64,000 bases of DNA from positions 254,451 to 318,450 of the forward strand of contig NZ_FMVF01000002.1 of assembly GCF_900101895.1 (NCBI RefSeq), in the 5' to 3' direction. The notes under the pieces are model-generated. The model searched no databases and was not told the origin of the DNA. It worked only from the letters and a program-made list of their open reading frames with translations. The first letter of the stretch is position 1, and each line of letters opens with the position of its first letter. The translations under genes were made by a program, and so were the position numbers. Positions 25,124 to 32,870 of this stretch are shown here, in pieces. This stretch comes from Flavobacterium caeni. GTDB lineage: Bacteria > Bacteroidota > Bacteroidia > Flavobacteriales > Flavobacteriaceae.

Positions 25124-26449
25124 ATGGGGAATTTTGTTGTAATTTTGAACCGAAAAGCTACTTTTTTGAGAACGTCCGTCCACAAGAAAATCGAGAATCC
25201 CGAAGTATTCAAAATACAATTGCTCCTTTGGGCATCGTCGTTTCGCGAAGCGGTTTTTTTAGACAGCAACAACTATCCGCAGTATTACGGCTCGTTCGAT
25301 TGCGTGCTCGCCGCAGATGCGCTCACCTCGATCCAAACCGATTTTTCGGGCGCTTTCGAAGACCTCAAACAATACCAGCAAATTACCCAAGACTGGCTTT
25401 TCGGCTATCTTTCCTATGATTTGAAGAACGATACCGAGGCGTTGCAATCGCGCAATTTTGACGGATTGGGTTTTCCCGATCTGTTCTTTTTTCAACCCAA
25501 GAAGTTGTTTTTGCTGCGTGGCGACGACTTGCAGATTTGTTACCTGAATCTTTGCGACGATGAGGTGGAGGCAGATTTTGCCGAGATCACCGAATGTGTG
25601 ATGTCGCATGTCGATCGCGCCGAAAGTCTGCAGATCGAACAACGTATTTCCCAATCGGAATACCTGTCTAAAGTTGGGCAAATGCTCGAACACATTCACC
25701 GAGGCGATATTTACGAGGCCAATTTTTGCATGGAATTTTTCGCCCATGGAGCAATCGATCCGGTAGCCACGTTCCAACAACTCAACGCAATTTCAACACC
25801 GCCATTCGCCGCGTTTGTCAAGAACCACCAACAGTTCTTGTGCTCGGCGTCGCCCGAACGGTATCTGCGCAAGCAACAGGACAAAATCATTTCGCAACCC
25901 ATCAAAGGAACGGCCAAACGCAGCGCCGATCCAGCAGAAGACGCAGCGATCCAACAAGCGTTGCTTCTTTCCGAAAAAGAACGTGCCGAAAACATCATGA
26001 TTGTCGATCTCGTCCGTAACGATTTGTCGCGAACGGCAACCAAAGGATCGGTCGCGGTCGAGGAATTGTGTGGCGCCTACACGTTCAAACAAGTCCATCA
26101 TTTGATTTCTACCGTTGTGTCAAAAGTTGATAGGCGAATGTCAGTGGTCGAGGTGATTAAAGATTCATTTCCGATGGGAAGCATGACGGGTGCGCCCAAG
26201 ATTTCGGCCATGCAAATCATCGAAAAACTCGAGACAACCAAACGCGGATTGTACAGCGGCGCGGTCGGCTATTTTACACCCGATGGCGATTTCGATTTTA
26301 ACGTGGTCATCCGCAGTATTTTGTACGATGCGCAAAAGCAGTACGTGTCCTTTTCGGTGGGCAGCGCCATCACGGCCGAATCGTCGCCCGAAAGCGAGTA
26401 CGAGGAGTGTTTGCTCAAGGCCCGCGCGATGCGCACCGTTTTGGCGTAA
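25124..26449 (+). CDS. pabB: Aminodeoxychorismate synthase component I
   Basis: 441 residues in the longest form. This is a chorismate-binding enzyme: SASPERYLRKQ, a QPIKGTAKR block, and MGSMTGAPKISAMQIIEKLE near residues 345-365, with the catalytic C-terminal segment LYSGAVGYFTPDGDFDFNVVIRS. It converts chorismate and glutamine-derived ammonia to aminodeoxychorismate for folate. The matching glutaminase gene (pabA/trpG) is 20 kb away. Family members I recall begin near MRTxxxKxIEN, which corresponds to the TTG at 25166 here, so the ATG at 25124 may be 14 codons too early. The tilS gene follows 24 bp later. Confidence 0.9.
   Translation: MGNFVVILNRKATFLRTSVHKKIENPEVFKIQLLLWASSFREAVFLDSNNYPQYYGSFDCVLAADALTSIQTDFSGAFEDLKQYQQITQDWLFGYLSYDLKNDTEALQSRNFDGLGFPDLFFFQPKKLFLLRGDDLQICYLNLCDDEVEADFAEITECVMSHVDRAESLQIEQRISQSEYLSKVGQMLEHIHRGDIYEANFCMEFFAHGAIDPVATFQQLNAISTPPFAAFVKNHQQFLCSASPERYLRKQQDKIISQPIKGTAKRSADPAEDAAIQQALLLSEKERAENIMIVDLVRNDLSRTATKGSVAVEELCGAYTFKQVHHLISTVVSKVDRRMSVVEVIKDSFPMGSMTGAPKISAMQIIEKLETTKRGLYSGAVGYFTPDGDFDFNVVIRSILYDAQKQYVSFSVGSAITAESSPESEYEECLLKARAMRTVLA
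25140..25147 (+). promoter_or_regulatory. -7-like element TAATTTTG ahead of pabB
   Basis: A perfect match to TAnnTTTG. It lies inside the longest pabB frame, 18 bp before an in-frame TTG at 25166. If used, translation must start at that TTG or later. No TTG -33 element is found at normal spacing. Confidence 0.35.
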
Positions 26450-26473
26450 TCAATTTTAATGTTATTTTTGGGG

Positions 26474-27784
26474 ATGCTTTCCGATTTCAAGTCCCACATC
26501 GCGCAAAATTTTCGGTTTCTCGAAGGGAAGAAATTGTTGCTTGCCGTGAGCGGTGGGCTCGACAGCATGGTGCTTTTGGATTTGTTTTGGAAAGCCGATG
26601 CCAACGTTTCGATTGCGCATTGCAACTTTCAACTACGTGGTAATGAGAGTGATGTCGATGCTAATTTCATCGAAAGCTTTGCAAATCAAAACCAGATTCC
26701 ATTTTTCGCGGAACGATTCGATACCCATCAGTTTGCCTCGGATTACAAATTGTCGACGCAAATGGCCGCGCGCGAATTGCGGTACCGATGGTTTGCCGAG
26801 CTGGCCGAACAACACGGTTTCGATTTTATCCTCACGGCGCACCACGCCAACGACAACCTCGAGACGTTTTTGATCAACCTTTCGCGCGGGAGCGGCATCG
26901 ATGGGCTCGTGGGTATTCCCGCGCAAATCGACAATGTTGTGCGGCCGTTGCTCGGTTTTTCGAGAAACGAGATCGAAGCCTACGCCAAAACCAACCGACT
27001 CGAATGGCGCGAGGACAGCAGCAATGCATCGACCAAATATCTGCGCAACCAAATCCGGCACCAGGTCGTTCCGGCCCTTGAGGCAATCGATCCTGCATTT
27101 CTTTCGGCTTTTTTAAAAACGCAAAGCCACTTGCAGCAAACGCAATCGATGGCGCGTGATGCGGCCGTCCTGGTCTACAAACAGGTGGCGCGAGAAACCC
27201 ACGACGAAATCCATTTTAACCTAGAGAAGTTGCTTCGGTTGCCGAATTACGCGGCCTATTTGTACCATTGGTTGCATGAATTTGGGTTTACGGCTTGGGA
27301 CGATATCAACGATTTGACGTCCGGCCAATCGGGCAAACAGGTGCTTTCGCCGCGGTATCGGCTGGTCAAGGACCGCGATTTTTTGATTTTGTCATCGTTG
27401 AAAGATTCGAACGAAATCGAGTCGTTTGTTATCGAAAAAGACCAAAACCAAGTTAATTTTCCCATAAAATTATCGATTTGTAAAGCAGACGGCGTTTCAC
27501 ATGTTTCGAATAACACTATATTTGTTGACGCCCAAAAAATCGATTTTCCGCTCGAGTTGCGCAAATGGCGAAACGGCGACCATTTTCAACCCATCGGCAT
27601 GAACGGACAATCCAAAAAAGTCGGCAAGTTTTTCAAGGACGAGCGTTTTTCGATCCTCGAAAAAGAGCGGGCCTGGCTTTTGTGTTCGGGCGACCGTATC
27701 GTCTGGATCGTAGGACACCGTGCAGACGAACGTTTTAAAGTGCAAACAACCAACCCAATACTGAAAATTACACTAACCCAATGA
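26474..27784 (+). CDS. tilS: tRNA(Ile)-lysidine synthetase
   Basis: 436 residues. The N-terminal PP-loop ATPase motif is LAVSGGLDSMVL, followed by the tRNA-contacting block HHANDNLETFLINLSRGSGI; the C-terminal TilS domain is present (FPLELRKWRNGDHFQPIGMNGQSKKVGKF). It changes C34 of the AUA-reading isoleucine tRNA to lysidine, an essential step. I prefer ATG 26474 (MLSDFKSH); ATG 26459 adds five residues. The stop overlaps the dsbD start by 4 nt (ATGA). Confidence 0.95.
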   Translation: MLSDFKSHIAQNFRFLEGKKLLLAVSGGLDSMVLLDLFWKADANVSIAHCNFQLRGNESDVDANFIESFANQNQIPFFAERFDTHQFASDYKLSTQMAARELRYRWFAELAEQHGFDFILTAHHANDNLETFLINLSRGSGIDGLVGIPAQIDNVVRPLLGFSRNEIEAYAKTNRLEWREDSSNASTKYLRNQIRHQVVPALEAIDPAFLSAFLKTQSHLQQTQSMARDAAVLVYKQVARETHDEIHFNLEKLLRLPNYAAYLYHWLHEFGFTAWDDINDLTSGQSGKQVLSPRYRLVKDRDFLILSSLKDSNEIESFVIEKDQNQVNFPIKLSICKADGVSHVSNNTIFVDAQKIDFPLELRKWRNGDHFQPIGMNGQSKKVGKFFKDERFSILEKERAWLLCSGDRIVWIVGHRADERFKVQTTNPILKITLTQ

Positions 27785-29820
27785 AACCAAAACAACTGTT
27801 GCTTTTGCTGGCCGCGTGCCTGTCGCTGTTTGCCGCAAACGCCCAAATTATCGAGCCCGTCAAATGGAGCTCGCGCGTCGAGAAAAATTCCGATACCGAA
27901 TTCACGCTGGTCATGGAAGGCAAGATCGACGACGAATGGCATGTCTATTCGCAGTTTACGCCCGATGGCGGCCCGCTTCCGATTGAGCTCAAATACGAAA
28001 ACCAACAAGGCAACTATGCGCTGGTCGGCAAAACCACCGAGAGCAAAACCGAACGCAAATTCAACGACGTGTTTGGCGTCGACGAGATTTTCTTTTCGAA
28101 GAAAGTCGTGCTCAAACAAAAGGTAAAAATCCTCAATCCAGGGCTTTCGTCCATAATCGCAAAGATTGATTATCAGGTGTGTAAAGAGGTTTGCATCAAC
28201 GGAAACGAGAAGTTTACTTTTGCCATCCCGAAAATCGCACCCACAACCACGGCGGCCATAGAAGAAGCCAAAGCCACCAATGCCGAAAATCCGGTGTTGG
28301 TCGATACGGTGGCCGTTGCGCCCGATACCACCGGGGCAGCGGTACGGCCTACCGAAGTACCGGCCGCGCCGCCCGTCACCACGGAACCCGAAGACGCCGA
28401 CCGCAGTTTGTGGTCGATTTTCTTTATCGCGTTCCTCTCGGGATTTGCGGCATTGCTTACCCCATGCGTGTTCCCGCTGATCCCGATGACCGTCAGTTTC
28501 TTTACCAAACAAAGCAAGACCAAGGCGGCGGGCATCCGAAACGCCATCATTTATGGTGTCTCGATTATTTTGATCTATGTGATCCTCGGGTCGCTTGTGA
28601 CCGCCATTTTTGGTGCCGATGCGCTCAATTCGCTCGCGACCAATGTGTGGTTCAACCTGATTTTCTTTGCGTTGCTCGTGTTTTTCGCGGCTTCGTTTTT
28701 GGGTGCTTTCGAAATTATGCTCCCGAATTCCTGGGCCAACAAGGTCGATCGCCAGGCCGACCGCGGCGGCATCATCGGTATTTTGTTCATGGCTTTGGCG
28801 CTTGCCATCGTGTCGTTTTCGTGTACGGGTCCCATCGTCGGGACGCTGTTGTTCGAAGCCGCTTCGAATGGCGGTATAGGTCCGATCGTCGGGATGCTAG
28901 GTTTTTCGTTGGCGTTGGCCTTGCCGTTCATGTTGTTTGCGATGTTTCCGGGCTGGCTCAATTCGTTGCCCAAGTCGGGCGGATGGCTCAATACGGTCAA
29001 GGTGTTTTTGGGCTTTTTGGAATTGGCGCTTGCGTTTAAATTTTTGTCCAATGCCGACCTGGTGCTGCAATTGCACCTGCTCGAGCGCGAAGTTTTCCTT
29101 GCGATCTGGATTGCCATTTTTGGCGCCCTTGCGTTGTATTTGTTTGGCAAGATCACGATGCCCCACGACAGTCCGCTGAACCATATTTCGGTAGGCAGGT
29201 TGATGCTGGGCTTGCTCGTCCTGTCGTTTACCGTATACATGATCCCGGGGTTGTGGGGCGCGCCGCTCAAGCTCATCAACGCATTTCCGCCGCCTATGGA
29301 GTACAGCGAGAGTCCGCGTGGTATTGGCGGCAGTAACGTCCAACACGCCAACGCCGACCAGTTGCCCGAAGGCGCTAAATTTGGCCCTCACGACATCGTG
29401 ACTTTCGACGATTACGACTTGGGGTTGGCCTACGCCAAATCGGTCAATAAACCCATCATGATCGACTTTACGGGTTTTGCGTGCGTGAATTGCCGCAAGA
29501 TGGAAAACAACGTGTGGTCGGACGAACGCATCATGCAAATCCTCAACAACGACGTGGTGCTCATCTCGCTTTATGTAGACGACAAACGCGAATTGCCCGA
29601 ATCGGAGCAACATGTTTCCAAAGCCACGGGCAACGACATCGAGACCATTGGCGACAAATGGACCGAGTTCATGCTCACGCGATACCAAACCAATACACAG
29701 CCGTTGTATGTGCTGACCGATCTCGAAGGCAAAACGCTCAACGGAACAACCAGCTACGATCCCGATATCGAAAAATATGAGGGCTGGCTTAAAGAAGGCA
29801 TCGCCAAGTTCAAACAATAA
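27781..29820 (+). CDS. dsbD: Thiol:disulfide interchange protein DsbD
   Basis: 679 residues in three parts. A signal peptide (about 1-22) leads to a periplasmic N-terminal domain with the cysteine pair YQVCKEVCIN. An eight-helix membrane domain (about 205-480) has its two redox cysteines in LTPCVFPLIP and VSFSCTGPI. The C-terminal thioredoxin domain carries FACVNC. It moves electrons from cytoplasmic thioredoxin to periplasmic substrates such as TlpA-like proteins and cytochrome c maturation. An acidic, Pro/Ala/Thr-rich linker (about 155-205) precedes the membrane part. It is the last gene of pabB-tilS-dsbD, and a good terminator follows at once. Confidence 0.95.
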   Translation: MKPKQLLLLLAACLSLFAANAQIIEPVKWSSRVEKNSDTEFTLVMEGKIDDEWHVYSQFTPDGGPLPIELKYENQQGNYALVGKTTESKTERKFNDVFGVDEIFFSKKVVLKQKVKILNPGLSSIIAKIDYQVCKEVCINGNEKFTFAIPKIAPTTTAAIEEAKATNAENPVLVDTVAVAPDTTGAAVRPTEVPAAPPVTTEPEDADRSLWSIFFIAFLSGFAALLTPCVFPLIPMTVSFFTKQSKTKAAGIRNAIIYGVSIILIYVILGSLVTAIFGADALNSLATNVWFNLIFFALLVFFAASFLGAFEIMLPNSWANKVDRQADRGGIIGILFMALALAIVSFSCTGPIVGTLLFEAASNGGIGPIVGMLGFSLALALPFMLFAMFPGWLNSLPKSGGWLNTVKVFLGFLELALAFKFLSNADLVLQLHLLEREVFLAIWIAIFGALALYLFGKITMPHDSPLNHISVGRLMLGLLVLSFTVYMIPGLWGAPLKLINAFPPPMEYSESPRGIGGSNVQHANADQLPEGAKFGPHDIVTFDDYDLGLAYAKSVNKPIMIDFTGFACVNCRKMENNVWSDERIMQILNNDVVLISLYVDDKRELPESEQHVSKATGNDIETIGDKWTEFMLTRYQTNTQPLYVLTDLEGKTLNGTTSYDPDIEKYEGWLKEGIAKFKQ

Positions 29821-29824
29821 AGAC

Positions 29825-29849
29825 ATCCCGGTTTTGGCCGGGATTTTTT
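29825..29849 (+). terminator. Rho-independent terminator after dsbD
   Basis: ATCCCGG and CCGGGAT pair over a 6-nt loop, followed by six T, 5 bp past the dsbD stop. Confidence 0.92.
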
Positions 29850-29957
29850 GTTCCTGTAAGACAATAAACAATAGCAATAAAAAATAAATAATAAATAATA
29901 AAAAAGTAGGGTGCAGGTGTTTTCGGTTGTCCTAGACTAAAAATCAAAAAACCAATT

Positions 29958-31379
29958 ATGAAAACAATCAAACTTATCCTTTGTTTTGCGCTGCTTGCCG
30001 TTGCGGGCTTTTCGTGCACCGATTCCGATCCGGTATCGACCGCGACACCCACACCGCAGGAAAGCGTTGCGGTACGAACCGCCTTTAACGAAATCAAACA
30101 GGCCAACGCGGCCGGAAGACCCGAAGGGCGTACCGCGAACGATCCGTTTTGTTTCGAATTCATCTATCCGCTGACCGTACAATACAACAACGGCATGGTC
30201 GTGACGGTCAACTCGTTTTCGGGGCTGCTCGATATCGTTTTGAGCGAGACGGCCAACCAATATGTTGTAGGGATTGCTTTTCCGTTTTCGGTACAATACC
30301 AGGGCGCGGTGACGGTGATCGAATCTGAAGCCGAATTTACCGCCTTGCTTGTTTCCTGCGGCTACAACACGCTGAACAACGATTTGTGGTATTCGTACTG
30401 TTTCGATTTGGTGTTCCCGATTGCCATCCAGCAGAACGGGCAAACCATCGTTGTCGAGACGCTCGAGCAGTTCGCGGCCTATGTCAATACGCCAACGGGC
30501 GGTATTGTCGATATTGTGTTTCCGATTTCGGCCTATTACGAAGGACAGCAAATCACTATCGCCAACCTCTATGAATTGTATGAGCTGATCAACAACTGCG
30601 AGGATTGCGCTTGCACCTACGAATACGCGCCGGTGTGTGTGCAAACGGCCACCGGGATCTTGCAATTCGGCAATTTGTGCCATGCCTTGTGCAGCGGATA
30701 CACACAAAACGATCTCGTGCCTTGCGACGGTCCCGATCCGTGTATCTCAAACTTGACCGTTACCACAGGCGATTGCGACAATACGGGCGGCAGTTACCAG
30801 ATTGTCATCGATTTTGACCACACCGCCGATGTCAACGGCTATTTTAACGTGCTCGTCGGCAGCTTGACGGCCGTCAGTTATCCGTTGTCGGGATTACCGT
30901 TGACGCTTAACGTTCCGTATTCCCAAAATACCGCGGGTTATTTGACCGTCAACATCATAGGGACCAATTGTACGGCAAGCCAGCAATGGTCGGCACCCGA
31001 TTGTACGTGTATTTGCACGGCCGTGTTCGATCCGGTTTGCGTAACCGATACCGTGGGCAACATCCAACAGCTTCCGAATGCATGCGAGGCGTTGTGCGCA
31101 GGGTATACGCCGGCCGACTTTGTACCGTGCATCAGCACCACCTATAATTTTGGCGCATTGCTCGGCACGTGTTTCTCGATTGCGCTTCCGGTTCAAATCC
31201 AGCACCAAGGGCAATTGATTACCGCCGATTCCAACGGACAGATATTGCAATATTGGTTCCCGGCGCAAGGCCCGATGCCGGCTTTCCACTATCCGATCAC
31301 AGTCACATTCGACAATACCGTTCAAATTGTTCAAAACCAATCCCATTTTGAAAGTTTGATCGAGACGCATTGCGACTGA
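29958..31379 (+). CDS. Cysteine-rich repeat lipoprotein with two Kazal-like segments
   Basis: 473 residues, a predicted lipoprotein (AVAGFSC lipobox). Three sets of a beta-rich module recur at about 55-135, 140-215 and 395-473. Each has a first half CFxxxxPxxVQxxG and a second half with a YP or FP start ending near a cysteine. Between them are two Kazal-like cysteine clusters: CACTYEYAPVCVQTATG...CHALCSGYT (about 217-255) and CTCICTAVFDPVCVTDTVG...CEALCAGYT (about 350-388). They frame a third beta-region. Kazal folds inhibit serine proteases; whether these do is unknown. It precedes the sigma/FecR/TonB-receptor genes by 67 bp on the same strand, so a cell-surface partner of that receptor is likely. 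Confidence 0.8.
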   Translation: MKTIKLILCFALLAVAGFSCTDSDPVSTATPTPQESVAVRTAFNEIKQANAAGRPEGRTANDPFCFEFIYPLTVQYNNGMVVTVNSFSGLLDIVLSETANQYVVGIAFPFSVQYQGAVTVIESEAEFTALLVSCGYNTLNNDLWYSYCFDLVFPIAIQQNGQTIVVETLEQFAAYVNTPTGGIVDIVFPISAYYEGQQITIANLYELYELINNCEDCACTYEYAPVCVQTATGILQFGNLCHALCSGYTQNDLVPCDGPDPCISNLTVTTGDCDNTGGSYQIVIDFDHTADVNGYFNVLVGSLTAVSYPLSGLPLTLNVPYSQNTAGYLTVNIIGTNCTASQQWSAPDCTCICTAVFDPVCVTDTVGNIQQLPNACEALCAGYTPADFVPCISTTYNFGALLGTCFSIALPVQIQHQGQLITADSNGQILQYWFPAQGPMPAFHYPITVTFDNTVQIVQNQSHFESLIETHCD

Positions 31380-31406
31380 GAGGTTAATTGAGTTAATATT
31401 CCCGTG

Positions 31407-31430
31407 CCACATGCTTTTTCGAGCATGTGG
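31407..31430 (+). terminator. Stem-loop between lipoprotein and sigma-factor genes
   Basis: A perfect 9-bp stem CCACATGCT / AGCATGTGG with loop TTTTCG lies 17 bp before the sigma-factor start. Only a short, broken T-run follows, so it may be a leaky terminator or a processing site. Confidence 0.5.
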
Positions 31431-31446
31431 TATCGGTTTTTAAGAT

Positions 31447-31962
31447 ATGTCAAAAACAAACGCTTCTTTGTGTTCCGAGTCGGTGTTCCGGTCGGTGTTC
31501 GATACGCACTTCAAGTTGTTGCGCAACTTTTTGGTGTTCCGCTACCGCAACGTCGATGCCGCCGAAGATGTCGCGCAGAATGCCTTTGTGATCCTGTGGC
31601 AAAATTGCGCGGCACTTGAACCCGAGCAGGCGCGGAGTTTTTTGTTTACGACGGCCATCCGGTTGTCGCTCAACGGCATCAAGCACGACAAAGTGGTCGA
31701 GCGTTTCAGGTTGCAGGCCAAGCCGTCGGATTCGTGTGCCGAGACCCCCGAATTCTTGCTCGTCGAATCAGAAGTCAAGCAAAGGCTCGAGTGGGCCATC
31801 GCCAATTTGCCCGAAAAACAACGCGTGGTATTCCTGATGAACCGGTTCGAGAACCAGTCGTATGCCGCCATCGCAACATTGCTCGGGATTTCGGTCAAAG
31901 CCGTCGAAAAGCGTATGCATCTGGCGCTCGTCGAACTTAGGAAAGTGATCCATAATTTGTAG
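31447..31962 (+). CDS. ECF sigma factor, FecI-like
   Basis: 171 residues with sigma region 2 (about 12-75; DAAEDVAQNAFVILW) and region 4 (about 115-165; LPEKQRVVFLMNRFENQSYAAIATLLGISVKAVEKRM). It directs RNA polymerase to extracytoplasmic-stress promoters. It is followed 8 bp later by a FecR-type anti-sigma gene and then a TonB-dependent receptor with an N-terminal signalling domain, the classical surface-signalling order. Its likely targets are this locus itself. Confidence 0.95.
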   Translation: MSKTNASLCSESVFRSVFDTHFKLLRNFLVFRYRNVDAAEDVAQNAFVILWQNCAALEPEQARSFLFTTAIRLSLNGIKHDKVVERFRLQAKPSDSCAETPEFLLVESEVKQRLEWAIANLPEKQRVVFLMNRFENQSYAAIATLLGISVKAVEKRMHLALVELRKVIHNL

Positions 31963-31970
31963 ATTGAGGT

Positions 31971-32870
31971 ATGAAAACAACAGATTCCCCAAAAGACCCG
32001 TTCCTGTCTGAATGGATCGAAGGCCGAATGACCGACGAGGCGTTGCGTCAAAAAGTGTCGCCCGACGATTACGCGGCCTATCTCAAGTTGCGCGACGCGC
32101 TGGCCGGTTTGTCGTTGGCCGAACCCGATTTGGAGCGGCATTACCAGATGGTCAAGCAAAAGAAAATTGACGCGCTCGATGCAAAGCCCAAGACGCGACC
32201 ATTGTACGTTTGGCTCGGTGCAGCGGCGGCCTTGCTGTTGTTTTTTGGCATCTATCGGTTTGTAACGCCAAACGTATTGGCCACCGGCCATGGCCAAACG
32301 GCCGATATGGTCTTGGCCGATGGATCCGAAGTAACACTCGCGGGCCAATCGTCGCTGTCCTATCCCAATTGGTTTGCCTACAGACGGACACTCGAGTTGA
32401 GAGGTGAGGCGTATTTCGAGGTAAGTAAAGGCAGTACTTTTACCGTGCAAACGCAGCAGGGTACCGTCACGGTTTTGGGGACGCGTTTCAACGTACTGGT
32501 GTTGCCCGACTATTTCGAGGTGACGTGTTTCGAAGGCAAAGTGGAGGTCGTGTCCGGCACCAGTCAGGTGCTCGAAATAGGGCAGGCGGTGCGTTTCCTG
32601 GGCCGAGAAAAAGAAAACTACGACACACCGCAATCGGAACCCGCTTGGCTGCACCGCGAATCTATTTTCGACAGTGCGCCGTTGGAGGCGGTTTTGTTGC
32701 AGTTGTCGCGCCAGTACAACCGCAAAATAATATGTCCCGATTCGCTCAAGACCGTACGGTTTACGGGCAGTTTTACGCACAACGATTTGCAAACGGCGCT
32801 TCGCTCGGTGGCCACGCCATTGCAAAAGGAATTCAAGACCGGTACCAACGGAATCCTCACGTTGGAATGA
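31971..32870 (+). CDS. FecR-family anti-sigma factor
   Basis: 299 residues: a cytoplasmic N-terminus that would hold the sigma factor (about 1-70), one membrane helix (about 78-96, LYVWLGAAAALLLFFGIY), the FecR periplasmic domain (about 105-200; VLADGSEVTLAGQSSLSYP, LRGEAYFEVSK) and a C-terminal DUF4974-like domain (about 228-299). It transmits the receptor's signal to the sigma factor. Its stop overlaps the receptor start by 4 nt (ATGA). Confidence 0.95.
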   Translation: MKTTDSPKDPFLSEWIEGRMTDEALRQKVSPDDYAAYLKLRDALAGLSLAEPDLERHYQMVKQKKIDALDAKPKTRPLYVWLGAAAALLLFFGIYRFVTPNVLATGHGQTADMVLADGSEVTLAGQSSLSYPNWFAYRRTLELRGEAYFEVSKGSTFTVQTQQGTVTVLGTRFNVLVLPDYFEVTCFEGKVEVVSGTSQVLEIGQAVRFLGREKENYDTPQSEPAWLHRESIFDSAPLEAVLLQLSRQYNRKIICPDSLKTVRFTGSFTHNDLQTALRSVATPLQKEFKTGTNGILTLE

